Made by a program: the position numbers and the translations under genes. A DNA stretch of 64,000 nucleotides, taken from contig JAVXUO010001561.1 in the NCBI GenBank assembly GCA_033065855.1, positions 1-64,000 on the forward strand, written 5' to 3'. Numbering within the stretch: position 1 is the first letter of the stretch; the number at the start of each line of letters is the position of its first letter. This DNA is from Escallonia rubra. Its lineage: Eukaryota > Streptophyta > Magnoliopsida > Escalloniales > Escalloniaceae. Below the pieces are notes generated by a model. That model had not been told where the DNA came from. It was given only the letters and a program-made list of their open reading frames with translations, and made no database searches. This document shows, one piece after another, positions 47,485 to 58,786 of this stretch.

Positions 47485-48869
47485 TAGAGATGTCAATGGG
47501 CCGGGCTTGGGCCGGCCCAGCCCAAGCCTAACGGGCCTCCAACAAAAATGGGCTGGGGCCGGGCCCTATGACTAAAAACGGGCCTGGCCGGGCCTGAAAT
47601 CTGGATATATGGGCCAGTCCAAGCCCTGGCCCTAGGCCCAATATTTTAAGACCGGGCCCGGGCCCAATATTTTTTTTTGGTTCCCAACTATTTGTTATTT
47701 ATTTGCGTCGATGGCCAACAAGAATACATCAAATTAATTGGTTCAGGTTGATACATGTTAATTTGGTATAATTTTGACAAGCCTTTTTTGGCCTACTAAC
47801 ATTATAATTTATAAGTAGCATTTTTTTGGAAGTTTCAATTATAATTAGTTTATTTCAAATTTATACTATTAGTTTAATTTGGTGTAAAGTTTTAGCATAT
47901 ATTTTGAAATCCTAATCAGTTTATTTCAAATTTATACTATTAAGCTTTACTTTTTTCACTAAAGTTGATTTTTTTTTATTATAATGTACCACTAAAAACT
48001 AGTTGGAATTTACAAGAATTTAAATTTGGAGTATAGTTATTAATTCCCTAGATGATCTTAAGCAATAAGTATAGATTTTGACTAACAGTTTTTCTCTCTA
48101 CTTGGTCTCATATACAAAATTTTATTCTATATATATGACTCTCATATGTATATAGGATGGTTAATAACTCTCATATGTAGAGACTTTGTTTTGCTATAAG
48201 GATTATTGCTCCTTAGATGTGTGTGATACCAACCAAAAAATGTGATTATGCGGAGATGAAGATGCACAATTTTCTTGTTTTTGAACAGCTATTTAAAAAA
48301 CTTAAGCTATCAAAGAATAATATTCTTGTCCTCAATAATTGCCGTCACGTGCAAGCCACAGTACCAAAGCAAACCAAATGCATTTTAACCTTTTCTAATA
48401 AGGAATGCTTCAAATTTCTTATTGAAGTAATACTAGCCGTTTATAGTTGTTGGGGAGGGTAAAAGTGTAAAAAAACCTTAAAAGATTTGAAAAAATTAAC
48501 TTGGACAAAAATACCCCCAAACTAGCCGTTATATAGTTGTTAGGGGGGGGGGGAAAGTGAAATTTTTGGAATTATTGGGGAATATAGCCGTTGGGGGAAA
48601 AAACGAAGGAAAACAAAATTTGAAAAAAAGTGGGCCAACCCAGAAAAAAGGCCGATTTAGGGCCAGAAAAGTGCCCAATTTAGGGCCAATTTCGGGCTTT
48701 TCTGGGTCGGGCCTGGCCTGGCCCGGGCCATTTGTGGTGAAACCTTGGCTTGGTCCAAGGCCCTTTATTTTTGGGCCTGCACTATTCATAAGAGGGCCGG
48801 GCTTGCCCGGGCTTTTTTCGGGCCGGGCTGGGCCGGGTCGCAGGTCGCCCGGCCCATTTGACATCTCTA
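47485..48869. mobile_element. Non-autonomous hAT element with perfect 8-bp target duplication
   Basis: 1,385 bp flanked by ATTGGAGG on both sides (47477-47484 and 48870-48877). The ends are TAGAGATGTCAA and the inverse TTGACATCTCTA, the classic hAT terminus. Sub-terminal regions (about 47497-47670 and 48640-48860) are dense in GGGCC/GGCCC motifs in both orientations, the kind of repeats bound by hAT transposases. The AT-rich middle has no transposase; the open frame at 48217-48462 has no known domain. The intact duplication points to a fairly young insertion. Confidence 0.88.
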
Positions 48870-48877
48870 ATTGGAGG

Positions 48878-51420
48878 TAGTTTAACCTACATGAACTCCA
48901 TAATGTAAGAAAATAAAACTGCAAGCTTTTCTCTAGAAATTTGAGACCTTTCTTCCCTAGAATTGGTGCACTATTTCTAGCGAGAATTCTGTAACAATGG
49001 TGAAGATAATTGCCATGTCCTCTAACGTGATCCCGAGTTGTCTAAGCAAGCTTGATCTCGAGGTAACTTTTACATTGCTTTTCTAGATTACATTAGGAGA
49101 GTCTAGATTGTTTCCCTTCCTTGCGACCATATCTCGGTCAAAAATCTAAAGTACAACAAAGGTTTCAAGTTTGATTTTTGTTCAACTAGAAGAAGTCGTG
49201 TCTAAGAATGAGATTTAGGCCGTCTCCAGCAGAGTTAGGTCAGAAATACGTGGTTTGATTCCGGTTTGTCTGACCAGATACATGGGCCATTCGACCCCCC
49301 ATGTTCGGTTCAGGCCGAAATTACATGATAGATTACGGTATATTTTATGCATATTTGTATTAAATGTTTTAAAGGCCAAATAATTAAATCATGAAAATAA
49401 AGAAGAGGCATCTAGGATAATGGGTGTCTAACACATTTCCGTTGTATAACTTAGTCCCTGAACCCATAATCTCTGTTTTCAAAGATTAGAAGCCTTAGTT
49501 GGCAATTAAGAGTCATCTAGGGTTTTTTTTTCTTATTTTTCCTTTGTTCGTTTTCAAGAATAAAACAAGATAGCGACTCAACACTTTTCTTAGGCCTTCC
49601 CGAGCCTGAAATTTTTTCGAAGGCGATGCGCTATAGGGGGCCTTCTTGAATCAGTTTGAATTAGGATGATGTCACATTTGATGCGTTGGAGTCTGGATTT
49701 CAGGTGGTAGAGCTCATTTTACATTTGCAAGAGGAAGGGCTTAAAGGAGCGGCATGACATCGATTTCTGAGTGAGTTTAGGACATAGATTTTTTTGGTAT
49801 ATAGTGTTTTCACAAGAAGGCAAGTGAAGCAATTTTTTAGGAAAATGTGACAAAACGAGGAAACAATCCTTGATTTTTTTAGGTGCCTAATAAAAACAAA
49901 ATGATCTACATCAAATTGATAGGGTAAGGCAAGGTAAGGGTCAAGGACAATAACAGTAGGAATAACATGTGAAGAAGACTTAATTGTTATGAATATATCA
50001 ATGAGTGTTTAGTTCAATGAAAAATAGACGATAAAATTAAGTGTTCGACCCAGCTAGTTGGCTAGGGACAAAGGCTTTCATTGTGGCGATGATGGCTATA
50101 TTATTGCAAATTGAAACAGGTGTGCAAGCTAAAGCAAACTAGATTTAACTATTGAACCTGATTGGTCTAGCCCCTTCAACAAAAGAGAATTGTTTTTTTC
50201 CGATAAGAAAATTTATATTTCACAACCTTTAGAATTGTCTTGCATCAAAGGCTAAGAAATATATACTCGTAGCATGGCTTCTCCCTTGTCTCAAAGCAAG
50301 TCTTTAACTGTCACATTAACATAATTTTCTTACAACAATATTTAATTTTATTGCACCAATTGTAAAGAACAAGGGTTTAGAGGGTTTAAAAGGGTTACCG
50401 CCATCCACAACTTCTAGAACTATATTGAAATGGAAAGTACCAAAAAATGAAAGTGACTCATGTAAAAGAGCTTCCAAAAAACATGATTTGTTGGTTTATT
50501 TGATATATTTGATGTCAAAGTATATGACGACCATAAAGGCCGTAATTCCGCTTTTTAAGGAGAATAATTTTTTGTAATCAGAATACATGATAGATGCCAA
50601 ATTCAGATGATGGTTGAGATGGCAATTTGACAGTATCCAGTGGATATTCTCCTCGCCATGCTCTTATAGGAGTAGGTTTTTATTTTATTTTATAACTCTG
50701 ACTAGGCTATGGGGCGTGTTTGGTATCTAATTTATAAATGGAAGCAGATGTAGGTTGCGAACAATTTTAAATGTGTTAAACCTGATATCTGAACTGGCCC
50801 GATGCCCCGTACTCGCCTCACATTTAAGCCCTAATTAGAATCTTAGACTAGATCTCAGCCATCCATAGTATATACTAAAACACCCCAGCCAAACTTCTCT
50901 TTTATCTTCTTCACACCTCTCAATTCATTTCTCCTGTCATTTTTAACCTAGACGCATACCACCATCAAGCCATCCACCGGTGGCGGTTGTGATCCATACA
51001 TGAGCAGGGGGCCACAACTAATGACGAGACTGTTATCCGATCCATCCATCCACGACAGTCGTTATCTCCTTAATAGACGTACACTGACCCGTTCATGCTA
51101 GTCGCAATCTTCCCAGTCTATCTACATAGACCCATTCATGGCAGTCGCCCATCTCCCCGACCCATCCACGCTAGTTGTCATCTTGCAAACCAATCCATGT
51201 TTTTCTTTTTATTTTGCACCAATCTAAAATTGTAGTTTTGATTGCGTATTACGTGTTTGAAACTCTATTTATAGGGTCACGTTGAACACTACAAGGCAAG
51301 ACAAGTCATGGCGGGACGAAGTCTAGTATTGTCATAGTCTAATGGTTCGGGGATGGTACAACCCATGGTGGGATGGATCAGAGTTCGCTTCATGGGTTTG
51401 GGGTTTATGGGAAGGGTACA
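48878..51420. other. 2.5-kb intergenic stretch without recognisable genes
   Basis: No supported gene, array or clear TIR pair. A phrase with GCCTTCCCGAGCCTGAAA and TTCGAAGGCGATGCG (49590-49635) resembles dispersed retroelement sequence but cannot be placed. Confidence 0.4.
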
Positions 51421-51737
51421 AATCTTTAAAAACTCACATTTGATTTGCACCGTTGTCATCCCTAACGATGGTTGGAAGATGTTATGTGTATTTACCTTTT
51501 TTATTGATTAATGGCAAACCAGTCACGGGTGTGGAGGATAGCCATAAAAATGCCACTGAGTCAGCAAAGAAGTATTTGGGTACTGTAAATAGGGTTTTTG
51601 GCATACATATACATTTCAATTGGTTGAATAATACCTTTGAGTTAGTTTTGGAATAGGCTACGAAGGATGTTGTAAACAGGCATGCGAGAGCGTATATTCT
51701 GTATGAGATAAAGCGTTTTATATTGCCAACTCGTTGA
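51420..51737 (+). pseudogene. Plant mobile domain (PMD) remnant
   Basis: Translation gives LINGKPVTG, FNWLNNTFELVLE and then VVNRHARAYILYEI. These match the order of motifs in the plant mobile domain (usual forms LPVDGxPVTG, SWLRxxF and RHARAYLLYLIG) found in MAIN/MAIL1 proteins and also carried by transposons. A TLEDV-like start lies just before in another frame. It is a broken remnant of about 100 residues; the rest of the domain is not found. Whether it came from a host gene or an element cannot be told. Confidence 0.55.
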
Positions 51738-53525
51738 GGAGGCAGAGAAAAACAGAGATACTAGCCACTTTTGATAAATTGCCATTAGATACTATCTTCA
51801 CCCAAAGAAGCTGAACCGTAAGATTATTGCAACTCAACTGAATTAATGCGAACTTAATATCTTTAATGCATTTTCTAGGCCACAATTTAATGTATCTTAA
51901 AATAAAGAAAGTTATTTAGCAAAATGGGATTTCTCGATTTACGTACAAGGAAGCTTCGAAAAAGAATAGCAAGAATTGCGTAGTAGTAGCTGGTATGCTA
52001 AAGGCAGAACCTATTATCTAGACCATGCTTGATTAAAAAAAATTTTGGAATGCAATTATGTTCGAGTAAAATGGTCCATAAGAGGGCCTGCAAAGAATTA
52101 AGTTTCTATATTCAAGAATGCAAGTTATTTCATGTTTACCAAAACAAGAACCTTTAAATTGAAAGTTTCATAGGATTAATGGGTTAGATGACAATAAGAT
52201 GTAACAATGATATCAAGTGTTGCTCATTTATGAATGACATAAACTTTCTAAGAGAAATGAATATGGTCATTCATTCATGATCTCTTATTAATTTCAAGAT
52301 ATTAAAAGAGAGATTTTGAAATCTCTCAATGTTCTCCAAAGATGATGTAAATCTAAGTCTCACCCATATGTCGTTAGTGTAACGTTTAAATGTAGCACTA
52401 CAACCCGTCTTACAAGTTCAAAACATTTTCATTAATGCGTCACGTTATTGTATTTCAAATTATTCAAATATATAGCATCATCTTTTATTCCTAAAAAAAA
52501 GATCATTAACAAATCTTGTATTGTAGAAAAAACTCCAAAAATGTTAATCAAGTAAGTTACACTTATTATACACTTCAAATAATCTAATCTAATAGGCGTA
52601 ACATGAAGTAGGTGTCGGTCAATGGGAGAACACTTGGGCTCTTCGCAAAGAGCGACGTGCTCAAAGTATAACAATCAAAAAGTATAAGCACAAAGTTTAA
52701 TAATTCATTTTTGGAAAATGGAAGTTATTGGTTAAGTTTTTTAATCTCCGTTACAAATCAATCAATAAGCTAAACACATGCTCTTTTTTGTTTATCTTGC
52801 ATTTTTAGGCATAATAGTTATAGTTATGTAATAATAGCTCTATTGCCATAAAATAAATATGTTGAAGAGGGTCTCATCACTAAAGTGGTGGTTGCGGTGG
52901 CCATGTCGTCCTTTCTCTGCTACTGCTACTAAGCATAAAAGATTCAAAGTTCTTATTTGAAGTGTTGCAAATTCTTACTAAACCTCAATAGTTGTTTGGT
53001 GAACGTCAATATTCTTGTAGCCTAAATTTCTTGATTTTTTAAAGCTCCCACTACCTGCTTTTCAAGTATCAAACTAATTTTTGCACTTGACAGGAGAGTA
53101 TAAATTGGTGGTTGACCTAGTCCACAGACTAAAGCTATTTAGTGACCCCTGGATTAATCATAATTAGTGTTGTGTATAGTAGGAGTCACATAGAATGAAT
53201 ATAATTAGTTGGATTGTCGGAGCTTCGCTGCATGTGATCCATCTAGATCATTAATTCCGTTTGTTTCGCTCATTCGCCTACCATGCCATTTAAGTTCTTT
53301 CAGTTTAACCATTCTAGTCCATCGACTATAGCTATTTAGTCCCGAAGGAGAATTTTTTTTCAGTTCTTAGGCTAATCATTCATGTCGTGGACAAAATCTA
53401 AGGAATCCCTGACTAGCTCACGAACAGAAACAAGACAATGATGAGTCGCCGAACGAGGATCCAACACGGATTCCCTGATTTCTAAGTCAGTATATGGGAG
53501 AAGATAACTCAAAAAATGATTATCG
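51738..53525. other. Intergenic sequence upstream of the LINE
   Basis: AT-rich, no gene. Two similar phrases (CTAGTCCA...ACTA.AGCTATTTAGT) occur near 53118 and 53312, suggesting a small dispersed duplication. Short open frames carry no domain. Confidence 0.4.
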
Positions 53526-54599
53526 ATGCTTCAAACGTACTTATGGCTGACGTGCATATTTACAGCCAAAAAAATTGGACTTTCTCTGTCTGGACCTTTT
53601 CCCTTTCCGTTGGACGCTCATGTTGATATTAAAGGAAAGGGCAAAGCCCACTTAGCTGCTTCCACTCCGGTTGAGTCTCCTGCCACTACTGTTGCCTGCC
53701 CTCTAGTTAACGAATTGGACTTTGGGATTATGGATCAGTACGGGTTCAATGTTCTTTCTTTTGGGCCTGCCTCACATGATCATGAAGCTGGCCCATCCAA
53801 TTTATGGCCTGAGTCAGTGGGGCCCCCCGTTTCTTCTCCACAGGCAGCTCCTCTGCAGGTTCCCTCGCCGCCGGTGGATGCTCCAGTTCATTTCTCCCAT
53901 GTTTTCTACATTCTGGTCGATTCCTTTTCGAAAGAGATGGATTTGGAAGAGCATGTTACTACAGTTGACCTTCCTATGGTGGATCTTCTCTATGACGTCC
54001 CGGATGCCTTAGTGGGTCTTGTTGACAATGTGTCCTCTGGTGAAGCCTCGATGATTGTGGACACTACAACTGGTCTTGGGAGTGTGGTTGATTTGCTGTT
54101 GGAGCCCCCGGCACCTGCTGACCCTATTCAAGTTGCTCAAGTGCTTGCTCCTGCATCCTTGGTTTCTTCTCTGGTGGATTGTGCTAAGGCTGTGATCCCT
54201 GCATCCTCCTCTTCTTCAGCGTTTTCTTCGTCGAGTTCGCGTAAGAGGGGTTGTCAAGTCCATGGACAGGATGGTGATGCAGATTTGGACTCTAAACGAC
54301 TCAAGCTTGTGCCTCCATGGGATCACGTTCCACTTCCAGGTTCCCACAATTTTACCTCTCATCCAGTTCTTCCTAATTCCGTCTATAATGTGGAATTACC
54401 TGTTCAATCTGCTTATTCTTCCTGTTATTCGCATTCTAATTTGGTGAGCCTTCATGGTAAAGAGATGGGGTTATTTGTGTGTCCCCCTGTTGGACTCGGC
54501 TTCTACAGCTGTGACCCCCTGTTGGTCAACCCTGCACCTGTGGTGCATAACTCTGATGCCTTGGTGGTTGGGCTTCACCAACCACGGTTTCCTCAATGA
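53526..54599 (+). CDS. LINE ORF1 C-terminal part
   Basis: An open frame of 357 codons, rich in Pro, Ser, Val and Asp, without recognisable domains. Plant L1 ORF1 proteins normally begin with a DUF4283-type RNA-binding region and CCHC knuckle; these are absent here, so this is the variable C-terminal half. A short basic stretch (SSSRKRGCQ, about residue 240) could be a nuclear signal. Its stop TGA overlaps the start ATG of ORF2 in the sequence ATGA at 54596-54599. The true upstream start is lost, so the listed start is only the first ATG left. Confidence 0.7.
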   Translation: MLQTYLWLTCIFTAKKIGLSLSGPFPFPLDAHVDIKGKGKAHLAASTPVESPATTVACPLVNELDFGIMDQYGFNVLSFGPASHDHEAGPSNLWPESVGPPVSSPQAAPLQVPSPPVDAPVHFSHVFYILVDSFSKEMDLEEHVTTVDLPMVDLLYDVPDALVGLVDNVSSGEASMIVDTTTGLGSVVDLLLEPPAPADPIQVAQVLAPASLVSSLVDCAKAVIPASSSSSAFSSSSSRKRGCQVHGQDGDADLDSKRLKLVPPWDHVPLPGSHNFTSHPVLPNSVYNVELPVQSAYSSCYSHSNLVSLHGKEMGLFVCPPVGLGFYSCDPLLVNPAPVVHNSDALVVGLHQPRFPQ

Positions 54600-55864
54600 A
54601 ATTTTTGAGCTGGAATTGTGGTGGGCTGGGTCAACCCGCCACGGTTCGTACAGCTCGTCGCCTGATCTGTGCGCACTCCCCGGATTTAGTTTTCCTCATG
54701 GAAACTAAGCTGGCCAGTGATTCTGTCAGTGTGCTTTTCCTTCGTTTGGGTTTTATTAATAGTGTTGGTGTTAATGTTGTGGGGGTTAGTGGAGGCCTTT
54801 GGCTTGGCTGGCGTGCTTCGGTATCCTTATCTGTGAGATTTACTGATAAGCATCTTATTCTAACTTCCTGTCCGGATTTGGCCGGGGGGGTTGTGTTCTT
54901 TGTTTTTTTATATGGACATCCGCAAGTCAAGTTTCGCCACGAAACTTGGATTCATTTAGCCTCTGTTTTAGCGAGATGTCGTGGCCCTCTCTGCTTATCC
55001 GGCGATTTTAACCAAGTTCTTAGCCCCTTTGAGAAGTCTGGCCCTCACTTTGCTAATATTTTTGGGTCGCAATATTTACATGACTTTTTGGAGTCCTTTG
55101 GACTTTCTGATGTTCACTGGGTTGGTCCTCTTTTCACTTGGGTTTGTGGGTCACCGACATTAGGTTTTTTTTATGAAAAACTAGATCGGGTGATGGCCAG
55201 CCCAGATTGGATAACTTTATTCCCGGATGCCTTGGCTACTAATCTGGCCATACAACGATCTGATCATGCCCCAATCTTCTGTGACACGGTGCCTTTGCAT
55301 CAGTGCTTTCCCAAGCCCTGTCGATTTGAGGCCATGTGGCTTTCTAATCCTAGTTGTTTACGGATCATTTCTCTCTGGCACCCCTTTGTGGGCGGGTCCC
55401 CCTTATTTCAATTAATGCGCTCGCTCAACTTTTTGCTAGCCTCCCTTTTTAATTGGAGTAAGGCTCACTTTGGTCACTTGAGCCTCCAAATTTTGCATGT
55501 TCAACAGCTCCTTCAGGTTTCCCAATCTGAAGTCCATTCTTCTGATAGTGCGCGCTTGATTGACTTTGGACTTCGACACCGCTTGGACTTCCTCCTACAA
55601 TGTGAAGAGATCTTTTGGGCTCAGCGTTCTAAGATCCAGTGGTTGGATCTTGGTGATCGTAACACTAAATTCTTTCATACTTCTACGGTCATCAGGCGAC
55701 GTCACAATCAGATCGTCTCTCTTCGGGATGAGGAGGGCCAGCTTCTTACTGACAGCCTGGATATCCGTGCCTCTATTAGTACCTACTTTCAACGCCTGTT
55801 TACCTTGCCACCCCAGCTTGTTAGTTTGCGTTTGTTTGGACCGGGACCCTTCATTTTCCCTTGA
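54596..55864 (+). CDS. LINE ORF2 part 1: AP-like endonuclease
   Basis: Begins MKFLSWNCGGLGQPATVR, the standard start of plant L1 ORF2, and carries the endonuclease motifs in order: WNCGGLG, METKL, LSGDFN, TWVCG, LDRVMASPDW and SDHAPIFC (the Asn, Glu, Asp and His of the active site). The enzyme nicks target DNA to prime reverse transcription. The frame continues through the linker (RSKIQWLDLGDRNTKFFH, ISTYFQRLF) and then shifts near 55.85 kb, after which the protein continues in another frame. Translation of ORF2 probably depends on reinitiation at the ATGA overlap. Confidence 0.9.
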   Translation: MKFLSWNCGGLGQPATVRTARRLICAHSPDLVFLMETKLASDSVSVLFLRLGFINSVGVNVVGVSGGLWLGWRASVSLSVRFTDKHLILTSCPDLAGGVVFFVFLYGHPQVKFRHETWIHLASVLARCRGPLCLSGDFNQVLSPFEKSGPHFANIFGSQYLHDFLESFGLSDVHWVGPLFTWVCGSPTLGFFYEKLDRVMASPDWITLFPDALATNLAIQRSDHAPIFCDTVPLHQCFPKPCRFEAMWLSNPSCLRIISLWHPFVGGSPLFQLMRSLNFLLASLFNWSKAHFGHLSLQILHVQQLLQVSQSEVHSSDSARLIDFGLRHRLDFLLQCEEIFWAQRSKIQWLDLGDRNTKFFHTSTVIRRRHNQIVSLRDEEGQLLTDSLDIRASISTYFQRLFTLPPQLVSLRLFGPGPFIFP

Positions 55865-58041
55865 AATCGCTGTCACCTTCTCAGATTCAACTACTTGAAC
55901 AGCCTCATTCGCGAGAGGAAATTAAGGCTGCACTTTTTCAACTTGGGAGGTTCAAGGCTCCGGGGCCGGACGGTTTCCCAGCTATTGTTTTTCAACGTTG
56001 CTGGCATATTATGGGCCCCTTGGTTACCCGTGCGGTTCTTTCCTTTCTTAATTCCGGTCACATGCTTCGGGAGGTTAATCGCTCTTTCATTTCCCTAGTT
56101 CCTAAAATTCCCTTGCCTCTCTCAGCCTCAGATTTTCGGCCCATCAGTTTATGCACGGTCATTTACAAAATTATCTCTAAGGTCCTTGTTAATCGTTTGA
56201 AGCCCCTTTTAGAGTCCCTCATTTCTCCTTACCAAAACGCATTTGTTGCGGGGCACTGCTTGGCCGACAATATTTTGCTTACTCAAGAACTCACTGACTG
56301 TGTACGGCGTCGGTCTAAGGGGAAGACCATGCTCCTTAGTCTCAAATTAGACATGAGTAAGGCCTTTGATCGAATGCGTTGGGACTTTCTTGAGGACGTG
56401 CTGCTTTGTATGGGCTTCCCTCGTAAGTGGGTCCACTTGGTCATGCAATGTATCACTACTGTGTCCTGCTCCGTTTTGGTCAATGGCTCTCCCACTCCTC
56501 ACTTTTTCCCTTCTTGTGGTATCCGGCAAGGCGACCCTCTTTCGCCTTTTTTGTTTATTCTTGGTTCTGAAGTTTTGTCTGCAGCCTTGCTTCATGCGGA
56601 AGCCTCTGGGCACATTTCGGGTATCTGTGCGGGTTCAGCCTCGCCACCAATTTCGCATCTGTTGTATGCCGATGATGTTTACTTGTTCCTCTCTTTTAAA
56701 GATAATATTGATCAGATCCTGACTGCTCTGCTTCAGATTTTAGCTTTCTACTGCCAGGTGTCTGGACAACAGATTAATTGGGCTAAATCCTGTCTCTCGA
56801 TCAGTCCTAATGCTTCCCCGTGTATTCGTACACAGATTGAGCAACGTTTAAATTTTAGTAGCCAAACTAGTTTTGGTAAGTACCTTGGGGTGCAGCTGGA
56901 TGTTTCGACTGCTCGTAAAGATATCTTCCGGGGGGTTATCCTCCGGGTTCAAGATCGGTGCAGTCATTGGCTCGGCCTGCTACTGAACAAGGCTGCTCGT
57001 GCGACTCTTATTAATTCTGTTCTCTCTTCTCTTCTTATCCATTACATGTCGGTGTACAAGTTCCCGGTTTGGGCATGTAAGCAGCTTGATCAAATCCTTG
57101 CTAGGTTCTGGTGGTCTGGGGATACTTCTCATCGTTCTATTCATTGGATTGCTTGGCCTACGTTATGTCTACCTAAGAATGTTGGAGGCTTGGGATTTCG
57201 TGATTTTCGTTCCTTTAATGAAGCCTTGCTTACGAAACAGGCTTGGAAACTTTGGTCCATGCCTCACTCGCTTGTTGCTCAAGTTTTTCAGGGGAAATAT
57301 TACAAAAGTCATTCTTTCCTTCAGGCTAGTTGTCCCCGGACCAGTTCTTGGACATGGCGAAGTCTGCTTGTTGGACAGAGAATTTTGAAACAAGGCCTTC
57401 AGTGGCATGTAGCTGATGGGCGGTCTATTTCTGTATGGATGGACTGGTGGTTGCCGAACGAGCCTCCTTCTCGACTAGCAGGACTACTTTCGGAGGCTAA
57501 TAGTCATTGGCGTGTTAGTGACTTATTTCTCTCGGGCACTCGCCTTTGGAACTTACCTTGCATCCTTGCTACTTTTCCTGCTGTGGTGGCTTCCCAAATA
57601 CTTCGTCTGCAATTGCTTCCTTTAGGGATGGTTGATGAGCAATTCTGGCCGCATGGTAGTACTAACGGCTTTTCCTTCGGGAGGACCTATCGGTACATTC
57701 GAGGTTCCATCACTAGACCCACTCAGTCCATATCTCCTTCCCTTCTCAGTGTTTGGCCACTTTTGTGGCAACTGCCGATTCCTGAGAAAATTAGGATCTT
57801 CTTATGGCAACTATTCCACGAAAGGCTCCCCCTTACCTCTGCATTACTACGTCGGCACTGTCCCATTACTGATGTATGCCCGTTCTGTTTGAGTGGGCCT
57901 GAAACCTCTCACCATCTTTTTTTACTTTGCCCCTGTATTCATAAGGTCTGGTCCATGCCCCTGTTACGAAAATTTCCGCCTTGTACTTCCACCTCGCTAC
58001 TGGATTGGCTGCAGTATTGGTTTGCCCAGCCAGTTTTCTGA
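55861..58041 (+). CDS. LINE ORF2 part 2: reverse transcriptase and zinc-binding domain
   Basis: 726 codons open from the frame shift. Reverse transcriptase motifs are all seen: KAPGPDGFP, FRPISLCTVIYKIISK, NAFVAGHCLADNILL, LKLDMSKAFDRMRW, IRQGDPLSPFLFIL, LLYADDVYLF (catalytic YADD) and GKYLGVQ. Then follow the thumb-like region and the zf-RVT domain (RIFLWQLFHERLPLTSALL, CPFCLSGPETSHHLFLLCP, giving the C-x2-C and H...C ligands). A single shift near 58.04 kb moves the next part (VVWVSLTLWNIWKVRND) to another frame. The listed first codon is TTG and is not a real start. Confidence 0.9.
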   Translation: MKSLSPSQIQLLEQPHSREEIKAALFQLGRFKAPGPDGFPAIVFQRCWHIMGPLVTRAVLSFLNSGHMLREVNRSFISLVPKIPLPLSASDFRPISLCTVIYKIISKVLVNRLKPLLESLISPYQNAFVAGHCLADNILLTQELTDCVRRRSKGKTMLLSLKLDMSKAFDRMRWDFLEDVLLCMGFPRKWVHLVMQCITTVSCSVLVNGSPTPHFFPSCGIRQGDPLSPFLFILGSEVLSAALLHAEASGHISGICAGSASPPISHLLYADDVYLFLSFKDNIDQILTALLQILAFYCQVSGQQINWAKSCLSISPNASPCIRTQIEQRLNFSSQTSFGKYLGVQLDVSTARKDIFRGVILRVQDRCSHWLGLLLNKAARATLINSVLSSLLIHYMSVYKFPVWACKQLDQILARFWWSGDTSHRSIHWIAWPTLCLPKNVGGLGFRDFRSFNEALLTKQAWKLWSMPHSLVAQVFQGKYYKSHSFLQASCPRTSSWTWRSLLVGQRILKQGLQWHVADGRSISVWMDWWLPNEPPSRLAGLLSEANSHWRVSDLFLSGTRLWNLPCILATFPAVVASQILRLQLLPLGMVDEQFWPHGSTNGFSFGRTYRYIRGSITRPTQSISPSLLSVWPLLWQLPIPEKIRIFLWQLFHERLPLTSALLRRHCPITDVCPFCLSGPETSHHLFLLCPCIHKVWSMPLLRKFPPCTSTSLLDWLQYWFAQPVF

Positions 58042-58228
58042 AAACTACATGCCCTTCTCAGTGTTGTTTGGGTTTCTCTTACTCTCTGGAATATTTGGAA
58101 AGTGCGTAACGATCAAGTCTTCCACAACACCCCTTATTCGTTACCAGGACTTTGAGCCAGGATTCGTCATGATTTTAATATGATACGAGGGACGTGTCTT
58201 ATGCGGGGCGCGCTTAGGAAACTCCGGG

Positions 58229-58786
58229 TTGCTAATCGATAGGAAGAGGGGATGCTTCATTCTGGTTTTTTGCACTTCTTTCCTCCTCTTTATCTCCTCT
58301 CACTCTGATACATGTTCTTGTCCCATTCCTTCCACTCCGGTGTTTTGTGCAGTCTTTGTGACTGCTGCTGAGGGTGCCGCTCGCTATGGAATTGGTTTAG
58401 TGCTTTTTAATGTTTATTGGACACCGATGCATGCACTTACAGATCTCCTTATGTCAGACAACTTGCCTTCTGCTATTGTGGAGACCTTACTGCTTGCTCT
58501 TACTTGGCTGGCATCTCTGCATTATTTGCATGTGGTTTTTCTCATTCCTCATTCTGTCTTACTCTCGCAGATGATGACGCACTGCCTCCCGGTCCCGTCT
58601 AGTTCGGGCACACTGTTAGTTTTGCTTGATAGCTGCAGGAAGTTCCATTATGTACATATTGCCCGGGGAAATGAATGCATTTTGGACCTCGCATCAGCAC
58701 TTGCTTCTTTTGCATCAACTACAAACGTTCGCTCTCAGCAGACTTGGTTTGCTACTTCGCTCTCAGCAGACTTAGGCCTAGTTTGA
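58229..58786 (+). CDS. LINE ORF2 part 3: RNase H-like C-terminal domain, interrupted
   Basis: The frame includes FCAVFVTAAEGAARYGIGLVL and ETLLLALTWLASLHYLHVV, matching the layout of the RNase H-like (RVT_3) domain at the end of many plant L1 ORF2 proteins. The usual first acidic residue (FVDAS or similar) appears as VTA, so activity is doubtful. The frame is cut at about 58774 by the nested TIR element; the last residues (WFATVQGSVGS) resume after 59502. This piece is joined to the preceding part only through the shift near 58.04 kb. Confidence 0.65.
   Translation: MLIDRKRGCFILVFCTSFLLFISSHSDTCSCPIPSTPVFCAVFVTAAEGAARYGIGLVLFNVYWTPMHALTDLLMSDNLPSAIVETLLLALTWLASLHYLHVVFLIPHSVLLSQMMTHCLPVPSSSGTLLVLLDSCRKFHYVHIARGNECILDLASALASFASTTNVRSQQTWFATSLSADLGLV
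58728..58773 (+). repeat. 28-bp duplication next to TIR element 5
   Basis: TTCGCTCTCAGCAGACTTGG... (58728-58755) is repeated from 58756, and the second copy is split by the element: its rest (GGTTTGCTACT) follows at 59502. So a short tandem duplication preceded or accompanied the insertion. Confidence 0.75.

Noticed and set aside
48217-48462. 81-codon frame in the hAT element as a transposase fragment
   Set aside because: No BED finger or hATC dimerisation motif; AT-rich chance frame more likely.
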